64,000 nucleotides of DNA from contig NZ_KV467168.1 in assembly GCF_001663775.1 (NCBI RefSeq), forward strand, positions 62,001-126,000. The letters run 5' to 3'. Below are positions 35,740 to 45,381 of the stretch, in pieces. The notes beneath the pieces were generated by a model, which was not told the DNA's origin, did no database searches, and was given only the letters and a program-made list of their open reading frames with translations. This DNA is from Arthrobacter sp. B6. Lineage in GTDB: Bacteria > Actinomycetota > Actinomycetes > Actinomycetales > Micrococcaceae. The translations under genes and the position numbers were made by a program. Position 1 is the first letter of the stretch. Each line of letters starts with the position of its first letter.

Positions 35740-36567
35740 GTGAGACGGCACGTTGTGGGGACACCGGACGGCGGCCATCTCCGCGTCCACAGCTTCGGGG
35801 ACGGACCGGGCGTGGTCATGGTTTGTGGCAGTAACACTGCCGCGTCCGCCTACTTCAGGGCAGCAAGAAAGTTGAGCCGTACCGTGCCGGTCCACGTTTA
35901 TGACCGCAGGGGCAGACCGGGTTCCAGCCTGCAGCCTGAGGACTATTCGATGGATACGGAGATCTCCGACCTTCGTTCCGTACTGGAGGCGACGGGCAGC
36001 AGTGCAGTCTTCGGCCACAGTTATGGAGGCGCGGTAGCACTGGAGGCAGGGCTCCAACTGCCAGTCGCCAGGATTGCCCTCTACGACGCAGTTCCCAATA
36101 TCGGCGGAGCGCTGCCCACCCATTTTCTTCCGGAATTCGAAAGCGCCGTGCTGCGCGGGGAGGTGCGCCGGGCTGTGACTGTCCTGGGCAAGGGCATCTC
36201 GGTCAGACTCCGTGAAAGCCCCCTGCCGGATCCGGTGTTCCAGGGCGTTGTCTGGATGATGACGGTTGCCACCCGCAAGGGGCGCGCCTGGACGGGCACT
36301 GTGCACAGCGCTGTGAAGGAATTGGCGTGGCTGGATGGCAACCGGCCTTCTGCGGAACGGTACGCCGGCATCGCCGTGCCTGTAGTAGTCCTCTACGGTT
36401 CCCGGAGCGACGCCTTCTACCGGGCCATTGCGGAAGCACTTGCTGACAGCCTGCCCAACGGCACGTGTGTAGAGGTGTCTGGAGCCGACCACTCGGCTCT
36501 GGACCGCGCTCCGGACGTCCTGATGAGGCAACTACAGGACTTTTTCCGTCCCCCAAGACGTGCGTAG
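35740..36567 (+). CDS. alpha/beta hydrolase
   Basis: A 275-aa cytoplasmic alpha/beta-hydrolase. GHSYGG (near residue 92) holds the nucleophile serine, VVLYGSRSDAFY the acid strand with Asp, and GADHSALDRAP the catalytic histidine. VYDRRGRPGSS follows the canonical strand before helix A. The GTG start at 35740 follows GAGGAGCGGGTCA. The natural substrate, an ester or similar bond, is not apparent. It precedes the SWIM operon by about 60 bp and may be transcribed with it, though no direct coupling is seen. Confidence 0.87.
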   Translation: MRRHVVGTPDGGHLRVHSFGDGPGVVMVCGSNTAASAYFRAARKLSRTVPVHVYDRRGRPGSSLQPEDYSMDTEISDLRSVLEATGSSAVFGHSYGGAVALEAGLQLPVARIALYDAVPNIGGALPTHFLPEFESAVLRGEVRRAVTVLGKGISVRLRESPLPDPVFQGVVWMMTVATRKGRAWTGTVHSAVKELAWLDGNRPSAERYAGIAVPVVVLYGSRSDAFYRAIAEALADSLPNGTCVEVSGADHSALDRAPDVLMRQLQDFFRPPRRA

Positions 36568-36627
36568 CGTCGCCGCCACGCCGCGGTTTCCTTTGCGCTT
36601 TCTGTGACATCGGGCACAATGTGCTTC

Positions 36628-37926
36628 ATGGGGCGTTGGAGCGAGGAGCGGGTGATCAACGCCGCGCCCGACGCATCTTCTCTTGCCGCCGCCCGCAAGC
36701 TGGCACGCCCCGGGCCCTGGTCCGATACAGGCAGCAATGACGTCCTGGTCTGGGGTAAATGCCAGGGCAGCGGAAAGACCCCCTACCAGGTGAGCGTGGA
36801 CACCGTCGCCCCTGCCTACCGTTGCTCCTGCCCCAGTCGGAAGTTCCCCTGCAAGCACGCCCTGGCGCTGCTCCTTCTGTGGTCCCGGGGCGAAGCTGCC
36901 GACGCCGGCACGGAGACCGCCGGCTTCGCCCAGGAATGGGCGGCCCAGCGGGCGGAACGGGCCACCGTACGCGAACGGCGCCAGAACGACCAGCCCGTGG
37001 ATCCGGCGGCCCAGGCCAAGCGGCTGGCCGAACGGATGGCTCTGATGGATGCGGGAATCGACGACTTTGCCCGGTGGCTGACGGATCTGGTGCGGACCGG
37101 CCTGGCATCCGCCCGCAGGCAACCGTATTCCTGGTGGGACGGAGTGGCAGCCCGCCTTGTTGACGCCCAGCTACCGGGTTTGGCAGAACAGGTGCGGGCC
37201 ATGGGATCAGACGTGCACGCGCGGACTGACTGGGCCGACCACCTGCTTCTCCGGGTTGGCCGGTGGTGGGCAGTGACGAAGGCCTGGCGCCGGCGCAGCA
37301 CCCTGGCGGCGGACGAGCTGGCAGATCTCCGGGTGGCCGTGGGCTGGGCTGTCCCGACGGCGGACGTCCAGGGTACGGAGGCACTGCACGGACCGTGGCT
37401 CGTTCTGGGCGCCCACCGCAGCGACGACGGCCGGCTCCAGCAGCAGCGGACCTGGCTTCGCGGGCCCGACGGGACGGTCGTCGTCGTCCTCGACTTCGCC
37501 GCGCAGAGTGAGGCGCTGGCGACACCACAGCTCGCCGGCGCCTTGCTGGACGCCACCGTGGCGAGATATCCCGGTTCCGGCCAACGGAGAGCGATGTTCA
37601 CCAGTCCCGTGGACCCGCTGGGAATGGCCGCCAGCCTCGGTGAAGGCGGCAACATTTTGCAGGCTCTGGAAGCTGAGTCAGCGGCTGTGGCTGTCTCCCC
37701 CTGGCGTGACCGCCATCCGGTGCTGTTGGGCGGCGTACGCGTTTGTCCGGATGACCACGGCTGGCTACGGGACAGCAAGGGTGACGCACTTCCCCTGGTC
37801 GACGCCCCGCTGGACTCCCTGCTGGCACTCACCGGCGGCCATCCAGTGGACCTGTTCGGCGAGCTGGAGGATGGTCGGGTGCGGCCCCTGTCCGCCGTCG
37901 TCGGTGGAGCGGTGGTGATGCCATGA
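36628..37926 (+). CDS. SWIM zinc finger family protein
   Basis: A 432-aa protein with a SWIM zinc finger near residues 67-80: RCSCPSRKFPCKHALAL, the CxC...CxH pattern thought to bind DNA or proteins. The rest is helical with no enzymatic motif seen. The start at ATG 36628 (MGRWSEERV) fits family N-termini; upstream starts at 36604 and 36619 are possible as no strong ribosome site exists. It is gene 1 of a five-gene operon; its stop overlaps the DUF5691 gene in ATGA. With MoxR and VWA partners it probably forms the substrate- or nucleic-acid-recognition part of a chaperone-like system; this is inference. Confidence 0.85.
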   Translation: MGRWSEERVINAAPDASSLAAARKLARPGPWSDTGSNDVLVWGKCQGSGKTPYQVSVDTVAPAYRCSCPSRKFPCKHALALLLLWSRGEAADAGTETAGFAQEWAAQRAERATVRERRQNDQPVDPAAQAKRLAERMALMDAGIDDFARWLTDLVRTGLASARRQPYSWWDGVAARLVDAQLPGLAEQVRAMGSDVHARTDWADHLLLRVGRWWAVTKAWRRRSTLAADELADLRVAVGWAVPTADVQGTEALHGPWLVLGAHRSDDGRLQQQRTWLRGPDGTVVVVLDFAAQSEALATPQLAGALLDATVARYPGSGQRRAMFTSPVDPLGMAASLGEGGNILQALEAESAAVAVSPWRDRHPVLLGGVRVCPDDHGWLRDSKGDALPLVDAPLDSLLALTGGHPVDLFGELEDGRVRPLSAVVGGAVVMP

Positions 37927-39374
37927 CCTGGCTGGCCGAGCTCCGGACGGCGGCCCTTGTCGGCACGGCACGGCACCCGGCACCGCCCCCGCCGGCGGAA
38001 CTGCACGTCCGCCCGCCGGAGGGCCTGTCCGGTGAGGAGTCGCTGCTTGACCAGGCGGCCCTGGCCGATGCCGCTACCCGCGCCTCCCGGGCTTCCACCA
38101 CGCTGGACCCAGCTGACCTCGTTGAGCCGGCGCCACCGGACGAGGTCCCCCAAGCCTCCGGTGAGGCCGCCCGGCTGCTGGACCTGCTGCTCACCCAGCC
38201 TCCCGTCGGGTTGGAGCTGCGAAGTCTGCTGGTGGCGGACTGGCTGCAGCTCGCCGGCGCCTCCGGACGGCGCGTGCCCCACCGGCTGCTGCCCTCGCTG
38301 CTCTCACTGGCGGACACCAAGCCCGGCGTGGCGAAGCAACTGGATCCCGCCCTCGGCACCCGCGGCCGGTGGCTCCAGGCGCTCAAGGCCGGGGGCACCG
38401 AGCACCCTCCCCCCACGACGGCGGATTGGGCAGAGCTGAAAAGCGCCGACGCCACCACGGAACTGGAACGTCTCCGCCGCAGCGATCCGGCCACAGCCCG
38501 CGAACAACTAACGGCGCATTGGGACACGCTCGGAGCCCGGGAGCGGGCCGCCCACCTGGCCGCCTTCGCGACGAATCTCGGCGCAGACGACGAGGAACTG
38601 CTGGAGCGGGCCCTGGATGACAAGGCCAAGAGCGTGCGCGACGTCGCCGCCGGCCTGCTCGACCGGCTCCCCGCCAGCGCCCGCGCCGGCCGCATGGCCG
38701 ACCGGCTGCGTCCATTGCTGCGCGTCAAGGGCGTGCTGCGCAAACAATTCGAAATCGATCTTCCGCCTCAACCTGACGCGGCAGCCCTCCGGGACGGGAT
38801 ACCACCGGACCCGCGCACTGGTGAGCCGGACCGGCTGGGCCGGCTCGACGCCGTCGTCCGCGGTGCCCCGCTCGATGTTTGGACGACGACGGCGGGCCGC
38901 AGCCCGGCAGCCAACGTGGCACTGCTAAAGGGCGAAAAGCGTGTCCTCGAAACCATCCTGACTACGGCCGAGCATCGGGCCGACCTTGAGTGGGTACGGG
39001 CGCTGCTGGAGGTCCGGACGGACCTGCGGCTGCTGAAGATCCTGCCGCCTGGTGAGCGCGAGGAAACGCTCACCCGGCACATCCGGGCAGGCACCGCAAA
39101 CCCATTCGCGCTGGCTCCGCCACTGCGCGACATGCCACGACCGTGGGGTCCTGCCCTGGCTGACGCCGTGCTTGAGCAGATCTCTGCCAAAGACGGCGGC
39201 CAGCTGGCAGCCATGCTGGCGGACATCCTGCCTGCCGCGCTCCCACCCGAGGCGGCCGGGCAGGCCCGGCGCCTGCTGGAGCAGTCAGATGACGACGCCG
39301 CACGGCGCCGCGTGCTTCGTGATGCCGTGCAATACCAATCATTCCGACAATCCCTGACGGAGGCTTTTCAATGA
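37923..39374 (+). CDS. DUF5691 family protein
   Basis: A 483-aa protein that starts MTWLAELRTAALVGTARHP, the typical opening of DUF5691. It is mostly helical with repeated Ala/Leu/Arg-rich segments (RERAAHLAAFATNLGADDEELLERALDDKAKSVRDVAAGLLDRLP), resembling HEAT-like repeats. No catalytic motif or membrane segment is seen. It is locked by 4-bp overlaps to the SWIM gene before and the MoxR gene after it, implying fixed stoichiometry. Function unknown; a scaffold for the ATPase is possible. Confidence 0.82.
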   Translation: MTWLAELRTAALVGTARHPAPPPPAELHVRPPEGLSGEESLLDQAALADAATRASRASTTLDPADLVEPAPPDEVPQASGEAARLLDLLLTQPPVGLELRSLLVADWLQLAGASGRRVPHRLLPSLLSLADTKPGVAKQLDPALGTRGRWLQALKAGGTEHPPPTTADWAELKSADATTELERLRRSDPATAREQLTAHWDTLGARERAAHLAAFATNLGADDEELLERALDDKAKSVRDVAAGLLDRLPASARAGRMADRLRPLLRVKGVLRKQFEIDLPPQPDAAALRDGIPPDPRTGEPDRLGRLDAVVRGAPLDVWTTTAGRSPAANVALLKGEKRVLETILTTAEHRADLEWVRALLEVRTDLRLLKILPPGEREETLTRHIRAGTANPFALAPPLRDMPRPWGPALADAVLEQISAKDGGQLAAMLADILPAALPPEAAGQARRLLEQSDDDAARRRVLRDAVQYQSFRQSLTEAFQ

Positions 39375-40477
39375 CTGATGCCCAGGCCGGAACGGACGTT
39401 CTCCGCGCCCACGCCGAAAACGCCTACGCCGAGGAACTCAGTGCACTGGCCGCCGTTGACGACCGGCCCCGGCCGCCCAGCTGGCGGCTGTCGCCCTGGG
39501 CCGTGACCACCTATATCCTCGGCGGCACCCTGCCGAACGGAATCCAGGTCACGCCGAAATATCTGGGTTCGGAACGGCTTGTGGAAATCGCCGTGGCGTC
39601 GCTTGCCACGGACCGGGCCCTGCTGTTGCTCGGCGTGCCGGGTACCGCGAAGACCTGGCTGGGAGAACATCTGGCCGCTGCAGTTTCAGGATCCTCCACC
39701 CTCGTGGTGCAGGGTACTGCCGGAACACCTGAAGAGGCACTGCGGTATGGCTGGAATTACGCGCGGCTGCTCGCCGACGGCCCGTCCCGGGCTGCCATGG
39801 TCCCTGGGCCTGTGATGCGTGCGATGGAGACCGGAAGCCTGGTACGCGTGGAAGAACTCACCAGGATCCCGTCCGATGTCCAGGATTCCCTCATCACGAT
39901 CCTCAGCGAGAAGACGCTGCCGATCCCCGAGCTCAATGAAGAGGTGCAGGCCCGCAAGGGGTTCAACATCATCGCGACGGCGAACAACCGGGACAAGGGC
40001 GTCAACGACCTGTCGTCGGCACTGCGGCGCCGCTTCAACACCGTGGTGCTGCCGCTCCCGGACAGCATCGACCAGGAGGTCGAGATCGTCACCACGCGGG
40101 TTCGCAGTCTCGGCACAGCACTGGAGCTTCCGGCCGACCTGGCCGCGCTCTCCGAAGTCCGCCGGGTGGTGACGGTCATGCGGGAGCTCCGCGCCGGCGT
40201 AACCCAGGACCAACGCACCACCCTCAAGTCGCCGTCGGCCACCCTTTCGACTGCGGAGGCCATCTCGGTGATGACGAACGGGCTCTCCCTGGCCGCCCAC
40301 TTCGGTGACGGAACCGTCCGGGCCCAGGACGTGGCGGCCAGCCTGGTGGGAGCAGTGGTCAAGGATCCGGTTCAGGACCGGGTGATCTGGCAGGAATACC
40401 TGGAAACCGTCGTCCGGAACCGGCCGGAATGGAAGGACCTCTATCGGGCCTGCCGCGACCTCGAGTCGTCGAACTGA
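39371..40477 (+). CDS. MoxR-type AAA+ ATPase
   Basis: A 368-aa AAA+ ATPase. Walker A is GVPGTAKTW (about residues 88-96). The Walker B region is LVRVEELTRIPSDVQDSLITILSEK, where the usual DE is EE. ATANNRDKGVNDLSSALRRRF contains sensor 1 and the arginine finger of the MoxR/CbbQ group. MoxR proteins work with VWA proteins to remodel or activate target complexes. It sits between DUF5691 (4-bp overlap) and DUF5682 (17-nt gap); the VWA partner is the last gene of the operon. Confidence 0.9.
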   Translation: MTDAQAGTDVLRAHAENAYAEELSALAAVDDRPRPPSWRLSPWAVTTYILGGTLPNGIQVTPKYLGSERLVEIAVASLATDRALLLLGVPGTAKTWLGEHLAAAVSGSSTLVVQGTAGTPEEALRYGWNYARLLADGPSRAAMVPGPVMRAMETGSLVRVEELTRIPSDVQDSLITILSEKTLPIPELNEEVQARKGFNIIATANNRDKGVNDLSSALRRRFNTVVLPLPDSIDQEVEIVTTRVRSLGTALELPADLAALSEVRRVVTVMRELRAGVTQDQRTTLKSPSATLSTAEAISVMTNGLSLAAHFGDGTVRAQDVAASLVGAVVKDPVQDRVIWQEYLETVVRNRPEWKDLYRACRDLESSN

Positions 40478-40494
40478 CCTGTGACGTGTGAATC

Positions 40495-42792
40495 ATGACC
40501 GACGTCCACGTCCTGGGGATTAGGCACCACGGTCCCGGTTCGGCACACTCCGTCGCAGAAGCGCTGGCTAGCCTCCGCCCCGATCTGGTGCTGGTGGAGG
40601 GTCCCCCGGAGCTTGACGGGGTAATTCCGCTGCTGTCCGATCCGGAGATGGTGCCGCCCGTTGCGGGCCTGATCTACGCGGCCGAGGAGCCCCGGATCGC
40701 TTCGTTCTACCCGATGGCGGCCTTTTCCGCGGAATGGGTGGCCATCCGGTGGGCGCTGTCCACCGGCACCCTCGTGCGCGCCATCGACCTGCCTGCGGCG
40801 CACACCTTCGCGCTGCATATGGCCCCTGAGCCACCCGCACCGTCGTCTTCAGAGGACGACGGCGGTCCCTCCGCAGAGGACGGGGAACCTCCTGCACCGC
40901 CCCAGCAGCCCTACCGCCCCGATGCGATCGGCATGCTGGCCGGGGCCGCCGGATATAGCGACGCCGAGCGGTGGTGGGAGGACGCCATCGAGCACCGGAA
41001 CACGGACCCCGTCGATCGGTTCGCGGCGCTGACTGAGGCCATTGCCGAGATCCGGGCGGCCGACGACCGGCCCGGCGATCATCCCGATGTTGTGGAAAAC
41101 AACCGGCGGGAAGCCGCCATGCGCCGCCTGATTCGGGCTGCAATGCGCGAAGGCCACGCGCGGATAGCCGTGGTGTGCGGCGCCTATCATGCCCCTGCCC
41201 TGGTCCCCATCGGCTTTCCCCCGGTGTCTGCCGACAACAAGGTGCTCGCCGGCCTGCCCAAAACCAAAGTCGCCGTCACCTGGGTGCCGTGGACCTCTAA
41301 CCGGCTCAGCCTGCGCAGCGGATACGGAGCCGGCGTCACCGCACCCGGCTGGTACCAGCATCTCTTTGCACACTGGATGGCCCGGGATTCCGCTACCGAC
41401 GTGTCCACCACCTGGCTGGTCCGGGTGGCCCGCGCCTTGCGCCGCGAAAACCTGGACGCCTCAACCGCCTCCGTGGTGGAGGCGAGCCGGATGGCGAACG
41501 CGCTTGCCGCCGTCCGCGGGCGGCCCAGCCCGGGACTGACAGAACTCGACGACGCCGCACAGGCCGTGCTGTGCGACGGTTCGCCCCTGCCGCTGGCCCT
41601 GGTCCACCGCGAACTCACCGTAGGGCTCGAGCTCGGGAACGTGCCGGAGACGGCGCCGACTGTCCCCCTGGCGGCCGATCTTGCTGCCACTCAGCGCCGG
41701 CTCCGGTGGAAACCCGGCGCCATGGAAGAGGTCCTGACCCTGGATCTGCGCAAGCCGGGCCAGCTGGCCCGCTCGGTGCTGCTGCACCGGCTGGCGCTGC
41801 TTGGAGTGCACTGGGGCGAGCAGAACGAAACCGGCCGGACGACGGGCACTTTCAAGGAGGTGTGGACACTCCACTGGCAACCCGAACTGGCCGTCGCTGT
41901 GGTGGAAGCCAGCCGCTACGGCACTACGGTTGAGTCGGCTGCAGCGACGTGCGTATCCGAACGGGCCCAGGGCGCCGGCAGCCTGACCGAGCTCAGCGAA
42001 CTGCTGGCGAGCTGCCTGCTCGCCGACCTTCCGGACGGCATTGGCGGCGTAGTAACGGTCCTTGCTGAGCGCACCGCCCTACAGCAGGACGTCGCACCGC
42101 TGCTGGAAACCATTGCCCCTCTGGCCCGGACCTGCCGGTACGGCAACGTGCGCGGCGTTGACGTCACCGGTGTACGGAAGATTCTGGACACAACGGTGGT
42201 GCGGGCCTGTGTGGGACTGCCCACAGCCTCTGCCGGGCTGGACGATGAGTCCGCAGACGCCATGCGGCACGCCGTCGACTCCGCCCAGCAGGGTCTGTCC
42301 CTGCTGCCCGACCTGCCGCTGGAGGACTGGCATCGGGCCCTCGCAGCGGTAGCCGGCTCCGACAGGATTCATGGCTCGGTGGCAGGGCGGGCCACCAGGC
42401 TGCTGCTGGACGCCGGCCTGGTTGACGCGAACGACGTCGCGGCACGGCTCAGCCGCCGGCTCTCAATCGCCACTCCGGCACGGGAGGCAGCCGCCTGGCT
42501 GGACGGCCTCCTTTCCGGCGACGCAACGCTGCTGGTATATGACCGGCGGCTCCTGCAGATCGTCGATGACTGGGTCGCCGGGGTAGACGACGAAATTTTC
42601 GACGATGTCCTGCCGCTCCTGCGCAGGACCTTTTCCGCTTTCAGCCGGCCCGAACGCCGGGAGATCGGTGAGCAGCTCAGCCGCATCGGGGAAGACTGGC
42701 AGACCGACAGCGGGACGACGCTGGACCTGGCCGCCGCGGGCCCCGCGATCCGGACGATGGCCCGGTACCTCGGATGGGAGGCGACCGCATGA
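40495..42792 (+). CDS. DUF5682 family protein
   Basis: A 765-aa protein. The N-terminal third (VHVLGIRHHGPGSAHSVAEAL, LVLVEGPPELD, IAVVCGAYHAPAL) resembles the EreA/ChaN/TraB group, in which paired His and Glu residues bind a metal or haem or catalyse hydrolysis; this is an inference from motif order. An acidic disordered loop lies near residues 120-140 (SSSEDDGGPSAEDGEPP). The C-terminal two thirds are helical. It is gene 4 of the SWIM-MoxR-VWA operon and its TGA overlaps the VWA start. It may be the enzymatic effector of the system. Confidence 0.82.
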   Translation: MTDVHVLGIRHHGPGSAHSVAEALASLRPDLVLVEGPPELDGVIPLLSDPEMVPPVAGLIYAAEEPRIASFYPMAAFSAEWVAIRWALSTGTLVRAIDLPAAHTFALHMAPEPPAPSSSEDDGGPSAEDGEPPAPPQQPYRPDAIGMLAGAAGYSDAERWWEDAIEHRNTDPVDRFAALTEAIAEIRAADDRPGDHPDVVENNRREAAMRRLIRAAMREGHARIAVVCGAYHAPALVPIGFPPVSADNKVLAGLPKTKVAVTWVPWTSNRLSLRSGYGAGVTAPGWYQHLFAHWMARDSATDVSTTWLVRVARALRRENLDASTASVVEASRMANALAAVRGRPSPGLTELDDAAQAVLCDGSPLPLALVHRELTVGLELGNVPETAPTVPLAADLAATQRRLRWKPGAMEEVLTLDLRKPGQLARSVLLHRLALLGVHWGEQNETGRTTGTFKEVWTLHWQPELAVAVVEASRYGTTVESAAATCVSERAQGAGSLTELSELLASCLLADLPDGIGGVVTVLAERTALQQDVAPLLETIAPLARTCRYGNVRGVDVTGVRKILDTTVVRACVGLPTASAGLDDESADAMRHAVDSAQQGLSLLPDLPLEDWHRALAAVAGSDRIHGSVAGRATRLLLDAGLVDANDVAARLSRRLSIATPAREAAAWLDGLLSGDATLLVYDRRLLQIVDDWVAGVDDEIFDDVLPLLRRTFSAFSRPERREIGEQLSRIGEDWQTDSGTTLDLAAAGPAIRTMARYLGWEATA

Positions 42793-43985
42793 CCGGCAAG
42801 GACGTTGCCGGCGTTGACCGCCGCAGCCGGCTGAACCGCTGGCGCCTTGTGCTCGGCGGGCAGAAGGCCGACGGCATCACTACAGCCGACGGCGACAGTG
42901 TGGTGCTCTCCGCCGCTGACGCCCGGCGCGACCAGGCCTTGGAGGACTTGTACGGGGCCGAAAAGAACGGCCGTGGCGGCCTCGGTGCGTCGAGTCCGAG
43001 GGTGGCCCGCTGGCTGGGCGACATCCGCAGCTATTTTCCGTCCAGCGTCGTGCAGGTGATGCAGGCCGACGCCATGGACCGGCTCGGCCTGCGGCAGCTG
43101 CTGCTCGAGCCGGAGATGCTGCGCACCGTGCAGCCCGACGTCGGCCTGGTCAGTACGCTTATTGGCCTCGGCCGGGTGATCCCTGAGCATTCACGCGAGA
43201 CGGCCAGGGCAGTTGTCCGCCAGGTGACAAAGGAACTCGAGGACCGCCTGCGCGCCCGGACGGTCCAGGCGGTCTCCGGCGCGTTGAACCGCGCGGCAAG
43301 GACACGGCGGCCTCGGCACCGGGACATTGACTGGAACAGGACGATCGCCGCCAACCTCAAGCACTACCAGCCCGAATACCGGACGGTTGTGCCCGAGCGC
43401 CTGATCGGCCATGCCCGGCGCAGCACCGAGATCCAGCGGGAAATTATCCTGTGCATTGACCAGTCCGGTTCCATGGCCGAGTCCGTGGTGTTTTCCAGCG
43501 TGTTCGGCGCCGTGCTGAGTTCGCTGCGGTCGGTGCGCACACGGCTGGTGGTCTTCGACACCGAGGTTGTGGACCTGACGGACGAACTGGACGATCCTGT
43601 GGACGTCCTGTTTGGCGTGCAACTCGGCGGCGGCACCGACATCAACCGCGCCCTTGCCTACTGCCAGGACAAGATCACGCAGCCCACGGAGACGATTCTG
43701 GTGCTGATCAGCGACCTCTACGAAGGCGGGATCGCCGAGGAGATGCTGCGGCGGGCGTCCACGATAGTGGGCTCGGGGACAACAATGATCGCGCTCCTGG
43801 CGCTGAGCGACAGCGGCCATCCGTCGTTCGATTCGAACCACGCTGCTGCCCTGGCCGGAATCGGCGTCCCGGCCTTCGCCTGCACGCCGGACCTGTTCCC
43901 GGAGTTGATGGCCGCGGCCATTGAACGCCGCGATGTAGGCGAATGGGCGGCAACCCAGGACATTCCCACCAGCCACGAGCCGTAG
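42789..43985 (+). CDS. VWA domain-containing protein (MoxR partner)
   Basis: A 398-aa protein with a C-terminal von Willebrand factor A domain. The MIDAS motif DQSGSMAES (about residue 224) and GGGTDINRAL supply the metal-binding Ser/Thr/Asp set, so it should bind a divalent cation and a protein ligand. The N-terminal half is helical and basic (RRSRLNRWRLVLGGQKADG). ATG 42789 overlaps the DUF5682 stop by 4 bp; a reading frame five codons longer ignores this. It is the last gene of the operon and the expected adaptor of the MoxR ATPase. Confidence 0.88.
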   Translation: MTGKDVAGVDRRSRLNRWRLVLGGQKADGITTADGDSVVLSAADARRDQALEDLYGAEKNGRGGLGASSPRVARWLGDIRSYFPSSVVQVMQADAMDRLGLRQLLLEPEMLRTVQPDVGLVSTLIGLGRVIPEHSRETARAVVRQVTKELEDRLRARTVQAVSGALNRAARTRRPRHRDIDWNRTIAANLKHYQPEYRTVVPERLIGHARRSTEIQREIILCIDQSGSMAESVVFSSVFGAVLSSLRSVRTRLVVFDTEVVDLTDELDDPVDVLFGVQLGGGTDINRALAYCQDKITQPTETILVLISDLYEGGIAEEMLRRASTIVGSGTTMIALLALSDSGHPSFDSNHAAALAGIGVPAFACTPDLFPELMAAAIERRDVGEWAATQDIPTSHEP

Positions 43986-44106
43986 TGTGGACCGCCGCTT
44001 CTCCGGCACTGCCCCCGGCGGTTAGGCCAGTGCTCTGGCACACGGCGCTCAAGGGGGCGAGAATGGCAACGTGTTCCTTGCTCGCCGTGGCCGGGACGGC
44101 GAGGTG

Positions 44107-45381
44107 ATGAACGCAGCCGCCCGAAAGATCCAGCGCATCTACCTCACGCTGACGCTGGGCAATACCCTTGCCACTTCCTTCATTTGGGGCGTTAACACCC
44201 TCTTCCTGCTGGACGCCGGCCTCAGCAACTTCGAAGCCTTCGCCGCCAACGCCTTCTTCACGGCAGGCATGGTGCTTTTCGAGGTCCCCACCGGAGTAGT
44301 GGCGGACAGCTGGGGCCGCCGGGTATCGTTCCTGCTCGGCACCGTAACGCTGGCCGGCTCAACCTACCTTTACTACCTTCTCTGGCAGTTGTCCGCGCCC
44401 TTCCCCTGGTGGGCCGCCGTATCGGTCCTGCTTGGCCTCGGCTTTACCTTCTTCTCGGGTGCCGTTGAGGCGTGGCTCGTTGACGCGCTGCACTACTCGG
44501 GATACCAGGGCGGGCTGGAGGCTGTCTTCGGGCGCGGGCAGATGGTGTCTGGGGTGGCGATGTTCGCCGGATCCGTGGCCGGTGGTGTGATCGCCCAGGC
44601 CACGGACCTCGGCGTGCCGTTCCTGGTGCGGGTCGGGGTGCTGCTGGCTATGTTCGGCATCGCTTTTGGTTTAATGCGCGACGTCGGGTTCACCCCCGAA
44701 CGCTCGGCACACCCCCTGCGGGCGACGCGGGCGGTGCTGTCCGCCTCACTTGAGAACGGTTTGAAAGTCCCGTCGGTGCGGTACGTGATGCTGGCTGCTC
44801 CGTTTACCACCGGCGTCGGCTTTTACGTCTTTTACGCGCTGCAGCCGTACCTGCTGGAACTCTTTGGCGACCCCCGCGCCTACTCCGTGGCGGGGCTGGC
44901 GGCGGCAATCGTGGCCGGGGCGGATGTGCTCGGCGGCTGGCTGGCACCCCACATCCGGGGCCTGTTCCGCAGACGCACGTCAGTGTTGATTCTGAGTGGC
45001 AGTATCAGCGCGTTGATTCTCCTGGTGCTTGGTTTTACCCGGGTGTTCTGGGTGGCGCTGGTCCTGCTGACTCTGTGGGCCGTGATCGAGTCTGCGGCAA
45101 CGCCGGTGCGGCAGGCCTACGTGAACGACATGATCCCTTCCAAGCAGCGGGCCACGGTGCTCAGTTTCGACTCCCTGATGGGGTCCAGCGGCGGTGTTGT
45201 GGTGCAGCCGGCGCTCGGCCGCGCTGCCGACGTGTACGGCTATCCTGCCTCCCTGGCCATGGGCGGAATCGTCCAGCTCCTGGCGGTCCCGTTCCTCCTT
45301 GCCAGCCGGCGGCAGGGCTCTCCAGCCGATGCCGCGAACGCGCCGGCCAAGCCATCGACTGAGGACGGGGGTCTGGTCTAG
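44107..45381 (+). CDS. MFS transporter
   Basis: A 424-aa membrane transporter of the major facilitator superfamily with about 12 helices. FEVPTGVVADSWGRRVSFLLG is the loop 2-3 signature with the conserved D/G-R-R motif, placing it among drug or metabolite exporters and importers. The ATG 44107 start (MNAAARKIQRIYL) is preferred as the following sequence runs directly into TM1; a GTG at 44071 with a distant AAGGGGG is an alternative. The substrate is unknown. Its TAG shares CTAG with the convergent YciI-like gene. Confidence 0.87.
   Translation: MNAAARKIQRIYLTLTLGNTLATSFIWGVNTLFLLDAGLSNFEAFAANAFFTAGMVLFEVPTGVVADSWGRRVSFLLGTVTLAGSTYLYYLLWQLSAPFPWWAAVSVLLGLGFTFFSGAVEAWLVDALHYSGYQGGLEAVFGRGQMVSGVAMFAGSVAGGVIAQATDLGVPFLVRVGVLLAMFGIAFGLMRDVGFTPERSAHPLRATRAVLSASLENGLKVPSVRYVMLAAPFTTGVGFYVFYALQPYLLELFGDPRAYSVAGLAAAIVAGADVLGGWLAPHIRGLFRRRTSVLILSGSISALILLVLGFTRVFWVALVLLTLWAVIESAATPVRQAYVNDMIPSKQRATVLSFDSLMGSSGGVVVQPALGRAADVYGYPASLAMGGIVQLLAVPFLLASRRQGSPADAANAPAKPSTEDGGLV

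Noticed and set aside
36816..38282. 488-aa reverse frame across the SWIM and DUF5691 genes
   Set aside because: Ser/Arg/Ala-rich shadow; the forward genes have zinc-finger motifs and an ATGA junction.
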